This document shows positions 1 to 7,321 of a stretch of 33,369 bases of DNA, piece by piece. This DNA is from Halieaceae bacterium (GTDB lineage Bacteria > Pseudomonadota > Gammaproteobacteria > Pseudomonadales > Halieaceae). Location: the NCBI GenBank assembly GCA_024224435.1, contig JAAENL010000513.1, forward strand, positions 1-33,369, read 5' to 3'. Under the pieces are notes generated by a model, which saw only the letters and a program-made list of their open reading frames with translations, made no database searches and had not been told where the DNA came from. How positions within the stretch are numbered: the stretch's first letter is position 1; every line of letters starts with the position of its first letter. The position numbers were made by a program, and so were the translations under genes.

Positions 1-168
1 CAGTCCATGCTTATTGAGCGCCTGCCGATAGTTTTGCAATACTCCAGCGCCATTGGGCCCGATTTGTATCATTAAATGGTTGAGAGTAAGAACAGTAACA
101 TAGACGTTCATCCACGGTATAGCCACCGGATAGCTGTCAGGAAATAACATACTTGTGGAGCGAGCCAT
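1..168 (-). CDS. Partial ORF running off the left edge, unknown product
   Basis: An open frame on the minus strand runs from a stop near 232 through the left edge. The first ATG is at 168, with further in-frame ATGs at 150 and 111, so up to 56 residues are visible. The stretch from about 111 to 1 reads like a real protein N-terminus (MNVYVTVLTLNHLM, then a Gly/Asn-rich turn and QNYRQALNKHGL), but I recognise no family. No start has a convincing Shine-Dalgarno sequence. It may be the beginning of a gene outside the window or simply an open frame by chance. Confidence 0.35.
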   Translation of the reverse strand, partial: MARSTSMLFPDSYPVAIPWMNVYVTVLTLNHLMIQIGPNGAGVLQNYRQALNKHGL

Positions 169-422
169 ATCGATTAGCGAAATTTTGTTGATGTAACAAA
201 CTGCATAGAAGTCTCGCACCAAACGGTGACTTTACTGAACTGCTAAAAAAATAGTTTGTAATCAGGCCCCGAAGCAAGGTTCCCTGCAAAAGCGACATAC
301 TTCTCGCTAATCGAAACCTGGCCCTCGCCCTTATGTAAGGTATCACTGCCGCGCAGGTCGCGCTCGAATTGCGCAGCATAGCGGGATTATCCTGGACCTT
401 GGCGGGTTACTTGCCTTCAAAT
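169..422. other. Gene-poor, fairly AT-rich stretch
   Basis: I see no supportable gene here. The one longer minus-strand frame (137-379) has an arginine- and serine-rich composition with no domain and no ribosome binding site. No repeat, RNA gene or terminator stands out. It would contain the promoter of the left-edge ORF if that gene is real. Confidence 0.4.
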
Positions 423-635
423 CTAAATAGTGCGCTTTCCCCTATTTTTTCGATCAATATAAAATGCCCAACACACCACCGTTATAATGTATGAAAAAGT
501 CCCAACCGTTACGGCGAACAAATTTACAGTAAATATGACGCCGATAAAAAAAAGTGTAAGTAACAGCAAGAGCAACGCATAGACCTGGAAAATGGCGGCC
601 TTGGCAGTGTAGAAAAATACGTATCTTGTATGCAT
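423..635 (-). CDS. Small two-helix membrane protein, hypothetical
   Basis: This 70-residue frame encodes two strongly hydrophobic segments, at about residues 13-36 (QVYALLLLLLTLFFIGVIF) and 40-58, and ends in a basic tail (DRKNRGKRTI). That pattern suits a small inner-membrane protein with a cytoplasmic C-terminus. The ATG at 635 is preferred over the upstream start at 665 because AAAAGGA lies 5 bases before it. A frame in another phase (799 to 524) overlaps it and looks less protein-like. I do not recognise a family. Hydrophobicity can arise by chance in AT-rich DNA, so this is tentative. Confidence 0.4.
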   Translation of the reverse strand: MHTRYVFFYTAKAAIFQVYALLLLLLTLFFIGVIFTVNLFAVTVGTFSYIITVVCWAFYIDRKNRGKRTI

Positions 636-972
636 TCCTGTCCTTTTATTGTTGCCGTCTGCCACGATGTGAACCGCATCCGGTCTTCGGCCCTGTCCAG
701 CAATTGCCGGTTGCCCGTTTCTGTCTCACCGCCGTCAGACGCCTGGTACATTGCTCCGTCAATAGCGTTTAGCGCCAGCATGAGCCCGAGCTTTTGCATG
801 GTCAAGCCCTCGCATACAGAGCGATACCAACGCAAATGGGGCGGTGTTCCAGGGGGCGCCGCAGTTTTTCGGTGGTCAGCGATTTGATGGCCGAGGTGGC
901 CTATTTTGTCATGGAACAGGTCTGGCCAAGGGCGTAGTCTGAGAATCAGTCACCCTGCTTAAGGTTAATGAT
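636..972. other. Intergenic region with a possible C-terminal gene remnant
   Basis: No complete gene is visible between the small membrane ORF and the crotonase at 973. A plus-strand frame from about 836 to 919 ends in protein-like sequence (DLMAEVAYFVMEQVWPRA, then a stop), but it is open only back to a stop at 770 and has no ribosome binding site. It could be the decayed tail of a lost gene, or chance. The promoter of the crotonase gene should lie here; I could not pick a convincing one. Confidence 0.3.
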
Positions 973-1776
973 ATGTCTTTCGTTATTGTAGAAAAGCCCC
1001 AGCCGTACATCACACAGATCACGCTTAACCGCCCTGATCGCATGAACGCGATGGCGTTTGATGTCATGGTGCCTTTTAAGGAAGCGCTGGAGGAGGTGAG
1101 TTTCGACAATGAGACTCGTGTAGTCATCGTCACGGGCGCCGGCGCAGGGTTTTGTTCTGGAGCGGATCTGGAAGATCCGGGTTGGCTAGATATATTTGAC
1201 GGATTGACGGTGCCGGGTATCGCCCGCCGAGCTATGAAGATACTCGATGATGTCATCAAGGCGATACACGACATGCACCAGCCGGTTATCGGAGCAATCA
1301 ACGGTCCCGCTATCGGCGGGGGCTTTTGCCTGGCGATGGCCACGGATATCCGTATCGCAGCTGATGGGGCTTATTTCCGCCCTGCGGGAATTAACAATGG
1401 TCTCACATCAGCGGAGTTAGGGCTCAGCTACCTCCTGCCCCGAGCTGTGGGTACAAGTCGGGCCTTTGAGATCATGCTGACAGGGCGTGATGTAGAAGCA
1501 GAAGAGGCCGCAGCCATTGGTATTGTGTCCCGGACTGTGCCGAAAGAGGCGCTACTGGAGGAGTGTTACGCTGTCGCCGAGCGCATCAACGGTTTCAGCC
1601 AGTTGGGTGTAGAGCTCAGTAAACAGATGTTGTGGTCGGGCGTCGATGCGGGCAGCCTGCATACACATATGAACCATGAGGGTCATGCGCAGCTGTTTGT
1701 GCGCATGACAACGCAGAACTTTGAGGAAGCGATCAAGGCTCGCAAGGAAAGTAGGGCACCGGATTTCAAGGACTAA
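973..1776 (+). CDS. Enoyl-CoA hydratase/isomerase (crotonase) family protein
   Basis: A 267-residue crotonase-fold protein, cytosolic and expected to act on an acyl-CoA thioester. The first oxyanion-hole segment is GAGFCSGADL (residues 57-66) and the second is GPAIGGGF (111-118). The two glutamates used by classical enoyl-CoA hydratases are not present: the first position (GGGxELA in rat ECH) is Cys119, and the usual PE pair is replaced by Ala138-Gly139. A glutamate at 148 (SAELGLSYLLPR) lies near the catalytic aspartate of dienoyl-CoA isomerases. Family membership is sure; hydration of 2-enoyl-CoA is doubtful and isomerase or other chemistry is more likely. The start follows a weak AAGG. It stands alone, with nothing co-directional next to it. 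Confidence 0.93.
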   Translation: MSFVIVEKPQPYITQITLNRPDRMNAMAFDVMVPFKEALEEVSFDNETRVVIVTGAGAGFCSGADLEDPGWLDIFDGLTVPGIARRAMKILDDVIKAIHDMHQPVIGAINGPAIGGGFCLAMATDIRIAADGAYFRPAGINNGLTSAELGLSYLLPRAVGTSRAFEIMLTGRDVEAEEAAAIGIVSRTVPKEALLEECYAVAERINGFSQLGVELSKQMLWSGVDAGSLHTHMNHEGHAQLFVRMTTQNFEEAIKARKESRAPDFKD

Positions 1777-1842
1777 TCATGATGTAGCCGGATTGGCTAG
1801 CGAGTCACGAGTCAGGGGCAATAAAAAACCAATAGTTTCGAA

Positions 1843-1863
1843 CGCATCGATGCGGGCTTTTTT
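1843..1863 (+). terminator. Possible intrinsic terminator after the crotonase gene
   Basis: The perfect palindrome CGCATCGATGCG (1843-1854) is followed by GGC and a run of six T, about 65 bases after the crotonase stop codon. The stem is short once a loop is allowed, so this is a weak terminator candidate. Confidence 0.4.
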
Positions 1864-1985
1864 GAGTCAGCTGAGTAAAAGCCAGAGCTCGCACTATACC
1901 TGCAACACAGCTGGATCAGTCGTGCGCTTGTGCTCTGCGCAATGATCTTAAATCGCCGGTAGGCTGCACATGGTGGCTTCTGCGA

Positions 1986-2648
1986 CTAGTCGGACGATTG
2001 CTTGCGCAGCAGGGGAGAGCCACTTTTATCGTCCTGGATTTTATTATTGGCCACGACACCGAGAGACGCTCTTAACAGGGGCGTATTGCGGCCTTGCCAA
2101 ATCCAAATGATCGCGGGCGCCAGCGTGGGAACAATCAGTACGTTAAATTGGTAGAGGATACCGATGACGTCGGCATTAGGCACAAATACGTCAGGTTGCT
2201 CAAAAAAAGTACCTCCGAGATTTACCATAAGCTCTTTGAGACACAAGCATAGCAACCCGAAAACGGTGAGTAGGTAAAGAATGATAAGGCCGTAAAGATA
2301 GCTGCCGAGATAGGTGTCCCGCTGGGTCGCAAAGTGCAGCACGGTATAAAATGGCAATGAAACGGTCACGATCATCGGGTTGACCCTGAACCCGAGTTGA
2401 TACTCCGCCTCGGCGAGGGGCACGGCTTCCCCATTATTTTCCCCGAAGCGTGTCATCAACAGCGCGTTAGAGCCGTCAAGATAGAGAGCGTCGACCACTG
2501 TAGGAAACCAGTTGCTCAGACATTGGCTGACCAGGCCAATGGCAGGTGCTCCCAGCGAGCCTCCGAACGTGGTCCATATAACAAAGCAGGGCACCAGCAG
2601 TACAAATACATACAGCAGGAATTGCCGCATATGTGGTTGTTCAGGCAT
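1986..2648 (-). CDS. Exosortase H-associated membrane protein
   Basis: About 220 residues with hydrophobic segments near both ends and in the middle (residues about 10-30, 90-110, 125-145 and 175-195), and long hydrophilic stretches between the first two. It immediately follows exosortase H: its start overlaps the end of xrtH (ATGCCTGA shares both signals), which implies translational coupling. A GTG start at 2654 is also possible. In known XrtH loci a membrane protein of this size accompanies the sortase, so I take it to be a partner in processing or presenting sorted proteins. That role is inferred from position; no catalytic motif is visible. The C-terminus is polar and basic (NNKIQDDKSGSPLLRKQ). 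Confidence 0.75.
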   Translation of the reverse strand: MPEQPHMRQFLLYVFVLLVPCFVIWTTFGGSLGAPAIGLVSQCLSNWFPTVVDALYLDGSNALLMTRFGENNGEAVPLAEAEYQLGFRVNPMIVTVSLPFYTVLHFATQRDTYLGSYLYGLIILYLLTVFGLLCLCLKELMVNLGGTFFEQPDVFVPNADVIGILYQFNVLIVPTLAPAIIWIWQGRNTPLLRASLGVVANNKIQDDKSGSPLLRKQSSD

Positions 2649-3207
2649 TGCCACTGTCCGCAGACGGGGCCAGTCGAGATAGATAGCGCAGGTAGACCGT
2701 GAACACGATCAAAACATCCAGCATGATAAGCGATGGCCACAAATACAAATGAATCCAGGTGAATATTTCCATGTTCCAGTCGCCCAAATAGAACAGGCTA
2801 ATGATGCGAGCCAGGTTCAGCGCCTGAACGGCCAGAAACCCGATGCCTATGGCCAGTGCTTTGGACTTCCAGTTGGCGGGATAAGCCAATACACCGGCCA
2901 CCAACACGATGGTGGCTTCCACGCCGTTGCAGCCTGATTCGATAGATACCGCAAAGCCCGTGTCCTTGAACTGAAGCACTTTACCGTAGGCAACTACCGA
3001 CGAATCAAAAGGTAGTATGATCTCTGCGCTGATGCGTGCCAGCAGTGAGGTAAAGGGAGTAATCACATGGTCTTGCACGGGCAGCAGCATTTCCAGTGTA
3101 AAAAGGGAAGCTAACAGAACCGTAAAAAGAATTAAAAAACGCGACAAGCTCAGAAGCTCCCATGACATTCTTGTTATGAGTCTAGCATGCCTCTTGCGCC
3201 GGATCAT
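2641..3207 (-). CDS. xrtH: Exosortase H (protein-sorting transpeptidase-like membrane enzyme)
   Basis: A 188-residue multi-span inner-membrane protein of the exosortase/archaeosortase superfamily. The catalytic triad of the family is visible: Cys93 in SGCNGVEA, Arg134 in NLARIISL and His153 in WIHLYLWPSLIM. The GCNGVEA and NLARI wording matches the XrtH type, which is known to process proteins with an IPTLxxWG-type C-terminal sorting signal in Gram-negative bacteria. I found no protein with such a tail in this window, so substrates must be elsewhere. The start at 3207 has no good ribosome binding site; Met14 (3168) is an alternative. It is co-translated with the downstream partner. Family call firm, subtype H likely. 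Confidence 0.88.
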   Translation of the reverse strand: MIRRKRHARLITRMSWELLSLSRFLILFTVLLASLFTLEMLLPVQDHVITPFTSLLARISAEIILPFDSSVVAYGKVLQFKDTGFAVSIESGCNGVEATIVLVAGVLAYPANWKSKALAIGIGFLAVQALNLARIISLFYLGDWNMEIFTWIHLYLWPSLIMLDVLIVFTVYLRYLSRLAPSADSGNA

Positions 3208-3273
3208 TCCGGTCTAGACCCGTTCTCCCGGCTGCGTGTCTCGCCTGAAATCAGATCGATATCAACCTCAGTC

Positions 3274-3291
3274 AGGCGACGGTAGTCGCCT
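3274..3291 (-). other. Perfect hairpin between TSUP gene and xrtH
   Basis: AGGCGAC and GTCGCCT form a perfect 7-bp stem with a 4-base loop, in the 117-base gap after the TSUP transporter stop and ahead of xrtH. It is not followed by a T run, so it is a weak or Rho-assisted terminator, or an mRNA-end stabilising structure. Confidence 0.4.
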
Positions 3292-3324
3292 TGTCTCAGG
3301 ATGAAAAACCAGGGGCACTCGCTT

Positions 3325-4083
3325 TCAAATGTTGAAAAGTAATTTGATGATGAACAGAACGAGCACCACATTAAGCACCCGCTTGATGAGGCGCTCACCG
3401 CCGGCAACGGAGTAGTGTGCCCCCAGGTAACCGCCAATAGAGTTTCCTACTGCGAGGAAAATGCCGACCATCCAGAGCAATTCCACCTGGCTTGCAAAGA
3501 CCAGAAGTGCAATCACCGTGTATACGGCAATAATAAACACCTTGTGCATATTAGTGCGTACCAGATCCAGGCCCATGACCCTGTTGAGTACCGGCATAAT
3601 AATGAAGCCGATACCGAGCTGTATAAACCCACCCCAGAAGCCAACCCCTATCATCAGCAGGTGGCCCCGCAGCAGTTGTTGTTGGGTGGGCTGGTATTTA
3701 TCCGGCTGAGCCTTTTTACCCTTGTCAAAGTACATGATCAGCATGACGGCAACCATGATCAGCGCCAGGACCCGGTTGAACCACACACCTTCCAATTGTG
3801 CACCTAGCATGGCACCCGCGATGGCACCGGGAATAGCACACAGGGCCAGAGTGAGGCTCAGTTTAAAGTCCCGAAAACCCCGGCGTGCGAAGGTGGTGAT
3901 CGCGGTGAGGTTCTGTGCGAGGATCGCGATGCGGTTGGTGCCGTTGGCGACGGGACCGGGAATACCCATGAAGACCATGACGGGTACGGTTAGTAGTGAG
4001 CCGCCTCCGGCCATGACATTCAAAAAACCGGCAATGGTCCCGACCACCACCAGCAGGCCAGCCTGCCATAGCTCCAGTGCCAT
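3325..4083 (-). CDS. TSUP family (TauE/SafE) membrane transporter
   Basis: A 252-residue integral membrane protein of the sulfite exporter TauE/SafE family (formerly DUF81). It has the family's duplicated layout: an N-terminal half opening with GFLNVMAGGGSLLTVP (residues about 19-34) and the conserved NGTNRIAIL, then a cytoplasmic basic link (DKGKKAQPDKYQ) and a C-terminal half with GFWGGFIQLGIGF and LGAHYS. The family moves small organic or sulfur-containing anions; the substrate cannot be read from sequence. Its ATG begins two bases after the stop of glutathione reductase, so the pair is almost certainly co-transcribed, which hints at a link to thiol or sulfur metabolism. That link is inference. 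Confidence 0.9.
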   Translation of the reverse strand: MALELWQAGLLVVVGTIAGFLNVMAGGGSLLTVPVMVFMGIPGPVANGTNRIAILAQNLTAITTFARRGFRDFKLSLTLALCAIPGAIAGAMLGAQLEGVWFNRVLALIMVAVMLIMYFDKGKKAQPDKYQPTQQQLLRGHLLMIGVGFWGGFIQLGIGFIIMPVLNRVMGLDLVRTNMHKVFIIAVYTVIALLVFASQVELLWMVGIFLAVGNSIGGYLGAHYSVAGGERLIKRVLNVVLVLFIIKLLFNI

Positions 4084-4085
4084 GG

Positions 4086-5444
4086 TCAGTCCCCCGTCCA
4101 GGGCTCGCGCATAGTCACGAATTCCTCAGCGGTGGTGGGGTGAATACCGATCGTCGTATCAAAAACCGCCTTGGTGGCGCCGGCACGCATGGCGACGGCA
4201 AAGCCCTGCGTAATTTCGCCGGCGTCTGGCCCCATCATGTGCAGGCCCACCACTCGATCGGTGGTAGCATCCACTATGAGTTTCATAAATGACTTTTCTT
4301 CTCGGCCGCTCAGGGTGTGCTTCAGGGGGCGGAAAGTAGATTTGAACAGGCGCAGTTCACCGAACTCTGTCCTCGCCTGTTCCTCGGTGAAGCCCACCGT
4401 GCCGATTGTCGGCTGGCAGAACACCGCAGAGGGGATGAAGTCGTAATCCACTTGCTGGCTCATACCCCCGAACTGGCGCCGGGCAAACGCCATGCCCTCG
4501 GCCAGGGCGACAGGCGTTAACTCCATACCACCAATCACATCACCCACGGCAAATATGCTGGGCTCGGCGGTTTGAAACGTCTGATCTACCGCAATGGTGC
4601 CGGCATCGTTTCGCGTCACGTTCACGTTTTCAAGCCCCAAGCCGGCCAGGTTAGGGCTGCGGCCGGTGGCGTACAGTACCGCGTCTGCCTCCAATTCGGT
4701 TCCGTCGTCCAGTTTTACCCGGAGCCCATCTCTCACCTGCTCGATGCTGCTCACGTTGACTTCAAATTTCAGATCTATACCGCTATTTGGGATTTCTTGT
4801 GCAGCGTGCTTGCGAATATCGAGGTCGAAGCCGCGAAGAAACAGAGACTGACGATACAGTTGTGTAACGTTTGCTCCCAGGCCGTTGAATATCCCTGCAA
4901 ACTCTACTGCTATATAACCACCCCCCACGATAACGAGTCGTTGTGGGAACGTCTCTAGGTCAAAAATTTCATTTGAGGTAACGGCGTGTTCATTGCCGGG
5001 GAACTCGGGCACAAAGGGCCAGCCTCCCGTAGCGATCAGGAGCTTATCCGCAGAGTAATGAGCATCGCCCACTGCCACTGTATGTGCGTCGATGATTCTC
5101 CCGCGGCCATCAATGACGTCTGCACCGGCGCTTTGCAATAGGTTGTCGTAAATACCATTGAGGCGGGCGATCTCCTCTTTCTTGTTGTCCCGCAGAGTAG
5201 TCCAGTCAAACTGGGGTTTCTTGCCTTTCCAACCAAAGCCCACAGCATCGTCAAAGCCCTTGCCGAACTGAGACGCATAAACGTAGAGTTTCTTGGGGAC
5301 ACAGCCCACGTTGACACAAGTGCCGCCCATGTACTGATCTTCCGCTATGGCTACGCGGGCACCAAAACTTGCTGCCATTCGGGCAGCCCGCACACCGCCG
5401 GAGCCGGCGCCGATCACAAATAGGTCGTAGTCGAATGTGCTCAC
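4086..5444 (-). CDS. gor: Glutathione-disulfide reductase
   Basis: A 452-residue flavoprotein disulfide reductase that regenerates reduced glutathione with NADPH in the cytosol. The FAD-binding GAGSGG is at residues 12-17 and the redox-active disulfide at Cys43/Cys48 ([13 protein letters not shown]). The pyridine-nucleotide motif GGGYIAVE is followed by arginines in [12 protein letters not shown], at the positions that give NADPH preference in E. coli Gor. A second FAD motif (IFAVGDV) and the C-terminal catalytic HPTTAEE are present. Length is standard for the family. It is the first gene of a two-gene unit with the TSUP transporter; the upstream 5445-5622 region is shared with the divergent DUF481 gene. 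Confidence 0.95.
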   Translation of the reverse strand: MSTFDYDLFVIGAGSGGVRAARMAASFGARVAIAEDQYMGGTCVNVGCVPKKLYVYASQFGKGFDDAVGFGWKGKKPQFDWTTLRDNKKEEIARLNGIYDNLLQSAGADVIDGRGRIIDAHTVAVGDAHYSADKLLIATGGWPFVPEFPGNEHAVTSNEIFDLETFPQRLVIVGGGYIAVEFAGIFNGLGANVTQLYRQSLFLRGFDLDIRKHAAQEIPNSGIDLKFEVNVSSIEQVRDGLRVKLDDGTELEADAVLYATGRSPNLAGLGLENVNVTRNDAGTIAVDQTFQTAEPSIFAVGDVIGGMELTPVALAEGMAFARRQFGGMSQQVDYDFIPSAVFCQPTIGTVGFTEEQARTEFGELRLFKSTFRPLKHTLSGREEKSFMKLIVDATTDRVVGLHMMGPDAGEITQGFAVAMRAGATKAVFDTTIGIHPTTAEEFVTMREPWTGD

Positions 5445-5622
5445 AGTCTAATCGCTTGAAAATAATTTACCGTTCAGTCTAGCAGGGCAAGCTTGTCGCC
5501 GGCTATGCCGAGTGCCCGGTGATATTTATCTCGCTGTGGCTAGGATAGTGGATAAGAACGCATTAACATATCGGCCCGAAAAAGTTAGGATTTCTGTGGT
5601 AATGCTGTTGAATAGAGGAAAA
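5445..5622. promoter_or_regulatory. Divergent intergenic region between gor and the DUF481 gene
   Basis: This 178-base gap must carry promoters for both divergent genes. I cannot identify -35/-10 pairs with confidence. An upstream in-frame start at 5512 would extend the DUF481 protein into this region, but that extension lacks a signal-peptide-like sequence and is rejected. Confidence 0.4.
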
Positions 5623-6666
5623 ATGATGAATATGCCCAGACGCTTCACTCGCTGGCCCCTTTGGCTTGTACTTTTGATGTTCGCAACGTCTGGCTGGGGG
5701 GATGATGCCGCAGCGGTCCAGGATGAAGTAATGCTCAAGAACGGTTCCCGCCTTCTCGGCAAAGTTGTCAGCTCCCGCGAGGGCGTGGTGACTATAGAAA
5801 CTGATTTTGCGGGTACGTTAGAAATCAGCATGGACAAAGTGGAAGGGATTAACGTGCCTGAACCAGTGGTAGTTCTAATGGAGGACAATACGGTTCACCG
5901 TGATTCTTCCCTCAGCATGAGCGAAGAGCGACTGGTGCTGGGTGGAGAGGCAAAAACCTATCCTCGAGATGACCTGCGGATACTGAACCCGGAGCCCTGG
6001 GAAATGGGAGACGGATACCGCTGGACCGGTAAGGCAGGTATGGCTTTCCAGCTGCAGCGGGGCAATACCGATACGGACGAACTGGATGTCAATATACATG
6101 CGGCTTGGCGAAGCACGCGGGATCGCTACCGCTTCATGTGGGCTAGCGAAGTGGATAAAAGTAACAATGAAAAAACCGCGGATAATTGGCAGACATCGGG
6201 CCGCTACGATTACTTCCTCACCGACCCCAACTATGTCGGGGTCGTACTGTTTGTAGAGTCAGACAAATTCAAGGACCTCGATCGGCGCACGATGCTTGGG
6301 CCTTACTACGGCCGACAATTTTTTGCCAAACCAAGATTGACACTCAGTGCCGATGTGGGCTTGTCTTGGGTTGACGAAAAGTATGACACTGCAGAAGATC
6401 AGGATTATCCAGCTACCAACTGGAGTATTGATGCGTCCAGTAATATTTTGGGCGGCAAGTCTTCTCTCTACTACCGTCAGCTTGGTATCTGGAACCTGGA
6501 TGATACGGCCGACGTGATGCTGAATAATACGTTTGGCCTATCCTTCCCGTTATTATGGCAACTGGAGGCCGCGGCGGAGGTGCTGTTGGAATACGACAGT
6601 GGGTCTGTGGAAGATGTGAAAGATCTCGATCAGACCTATAAATTCAGGGTAGATTACAGTTGGTAG
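5623..6666 (+). CDS. DUF481 family outer-membrane beta-barrel protein (YdiY-like)
   Basis: Starting at the ATG at 5623, which follows AGAGGA at good spacing, the protein has 347 residues. A signal peptide is clear: basic PRRFTRWP, hydrophobic LWLVLLMFAT, then a cleavage site near SGWG-DDA. Residues about 30-110 form a small domain (VMLKNGSRLLGKVVSSREG) typical of DUF481 proteins. The rest is alternating beta strands rich in Tyr, Trp and Asp (AGMAFQLQRGNTDTDELDVN), ending in Trp as expected for a barrel folded by the BAM machinery. Related proteins are described as salt- or stress-induced outer-membrane proteins; function is not established. It is a single-gene unit. Confidence 0.88.
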   Translation: MMNMPRRFTRWPLWLVLLMFATSGWGDDAAAVQDEVMLKNGSRLLGKVVSSREGVVTIETDFAGTLEISMDKVEGINVPEPVVVLMEDNTVHRDSSLSMSEERLVLGGEAKTYPRDDLRILNPEPWEMGDGYRWTGKAGMAFQLQRGNTDTDELDVNIHAAWRSTRDRYRFMWASEVDKSNNEKTADNWQTSGRYDYFLTDPNYVGVVLFVESDKFKDLDRRTMLGPYYGRQFFAKPRLTLSADVGLSWVDEKYDTAEDQDYPATNWSIDASSNILGGKSSLYYRQLGIWNLDDTADVMLNNTFGLSFPLLWQLEAAAEVLLEYDSGSVEDVKDLDQTYKFRVDYSW

Positions 6667-6720
6667 CGAGGGGTCGCGGCCCCAGGCGGGCGAGTTCGCA
6701 GGTGGCACTTTCCTCTATGC

Positions 6721-7125
6721 CTAATGGCTGCGGGGGGCCTTGAATATCTTTCGGAACCAGTCTGCAGGGGTCTCATTGGCCAGATCGGTGAACTCGCCAG
6801 CGTCCAGATACATGCCATGCTCCTGACAGACTTCGTAGAAAATATGGGGCTGGTCCGGGTCAGAGACTTTACTCATCTCCTGACCGCAGCGCGGGCACGC
6901 CACGTTTTCGACCGAATCCCATTTCTTGCCCTCACTGGCTTTGCCGGTATCAAGCGCTTCGCCCATCCATTTGCTTTTGAGCAGGGTTGCTTCTCCCTTG
7001 TCGAACCAGATGCCCTGGCAGTTGGTGCAGCGGTCGATGAGCAGATCGCTCCCATAGGAGACCTCTTCCATGCCGTGGCCGCACTTTGGGCATTCTATGC
7101 TGTGCACATTCGAATCGTATTCCAT
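6721..7125 (-). CDS. Double zinc-ribbon protein (zf-TFIIB type), copy 1
   Basis: A 134-residue soluble protein with two zinc-ribbon halves. The first is CPKCGHGM (residues 12-19) paired with CTNCQGIWFDKGE; the second is CPRCGQEM paired with CQEHGMYLDAGEF, in which His replaces one cysteine. This pattern fits the zf-TFIIB family (small Cys4 ribbons with a WFDxGE motif). The role is unknown; nucleic acid or metal binding is plausible. A close paralogue lies at 32062-32472, with about half of the residues identical and similar bases just before the start (GAGTTG, two bases, ATGGAATACGAT). GGAGAG serves as the ribosome binding site. Downstream it converges with the DUF481 gene. Confidence 0.88.
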   Translation of the reverse strand: MEYDSNVHSIECPKCGHGMEEVSYGSDLLIDRCTNCQGIWFDKGEATLLKSKWMGEALDTGKASEGKKWDSVENVACPRCGQEMSKVSDPDQPHIFYEVCQEHGMYLDAGEFTDLANETPADWFRKIFKAPRSH

Positions 7126-7321
7126 TTCAACTCTCCGCTCCGCTGCTCGGGCTGGTTAAGCGAGTATACAAAAAGCGTGTTGAGTCTGCGCTGCTGCGAC
7201 CTCAAGCTCGCTGTGCGCTGTCTCATCCGCGCCGCCGTCCGATTATCGTATGCGTCACCAATAAGGGCAAGGCAGGTGCGAAGAAAAAGTAGGTAAGAAC
7301 TGACTGATCCGCACAATCGAT

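Noticed and set aside
524-799. Minus-strand frame overlapping the small membrane ORF
   Set aside because: It has a plausible ribosome binding site, but the second half is Ser/Cys/Arg-rich shadow sequence with no domain and conflicts with the membrane ORF.
3204-3437. 77-residue minus-strand frame whose stop overlaps the xrtH ATG
   Set aside because: The overlap is tempting, but most of the frame is a shifted reading of the TSUP gene and the remainder has no family or start signal.
6668-6681. GGGG...CCCC inverted repeat after the DUF481 gene
   Set aside because: The stem is only four pairs and no T run follows, so a terminator call is not supported.
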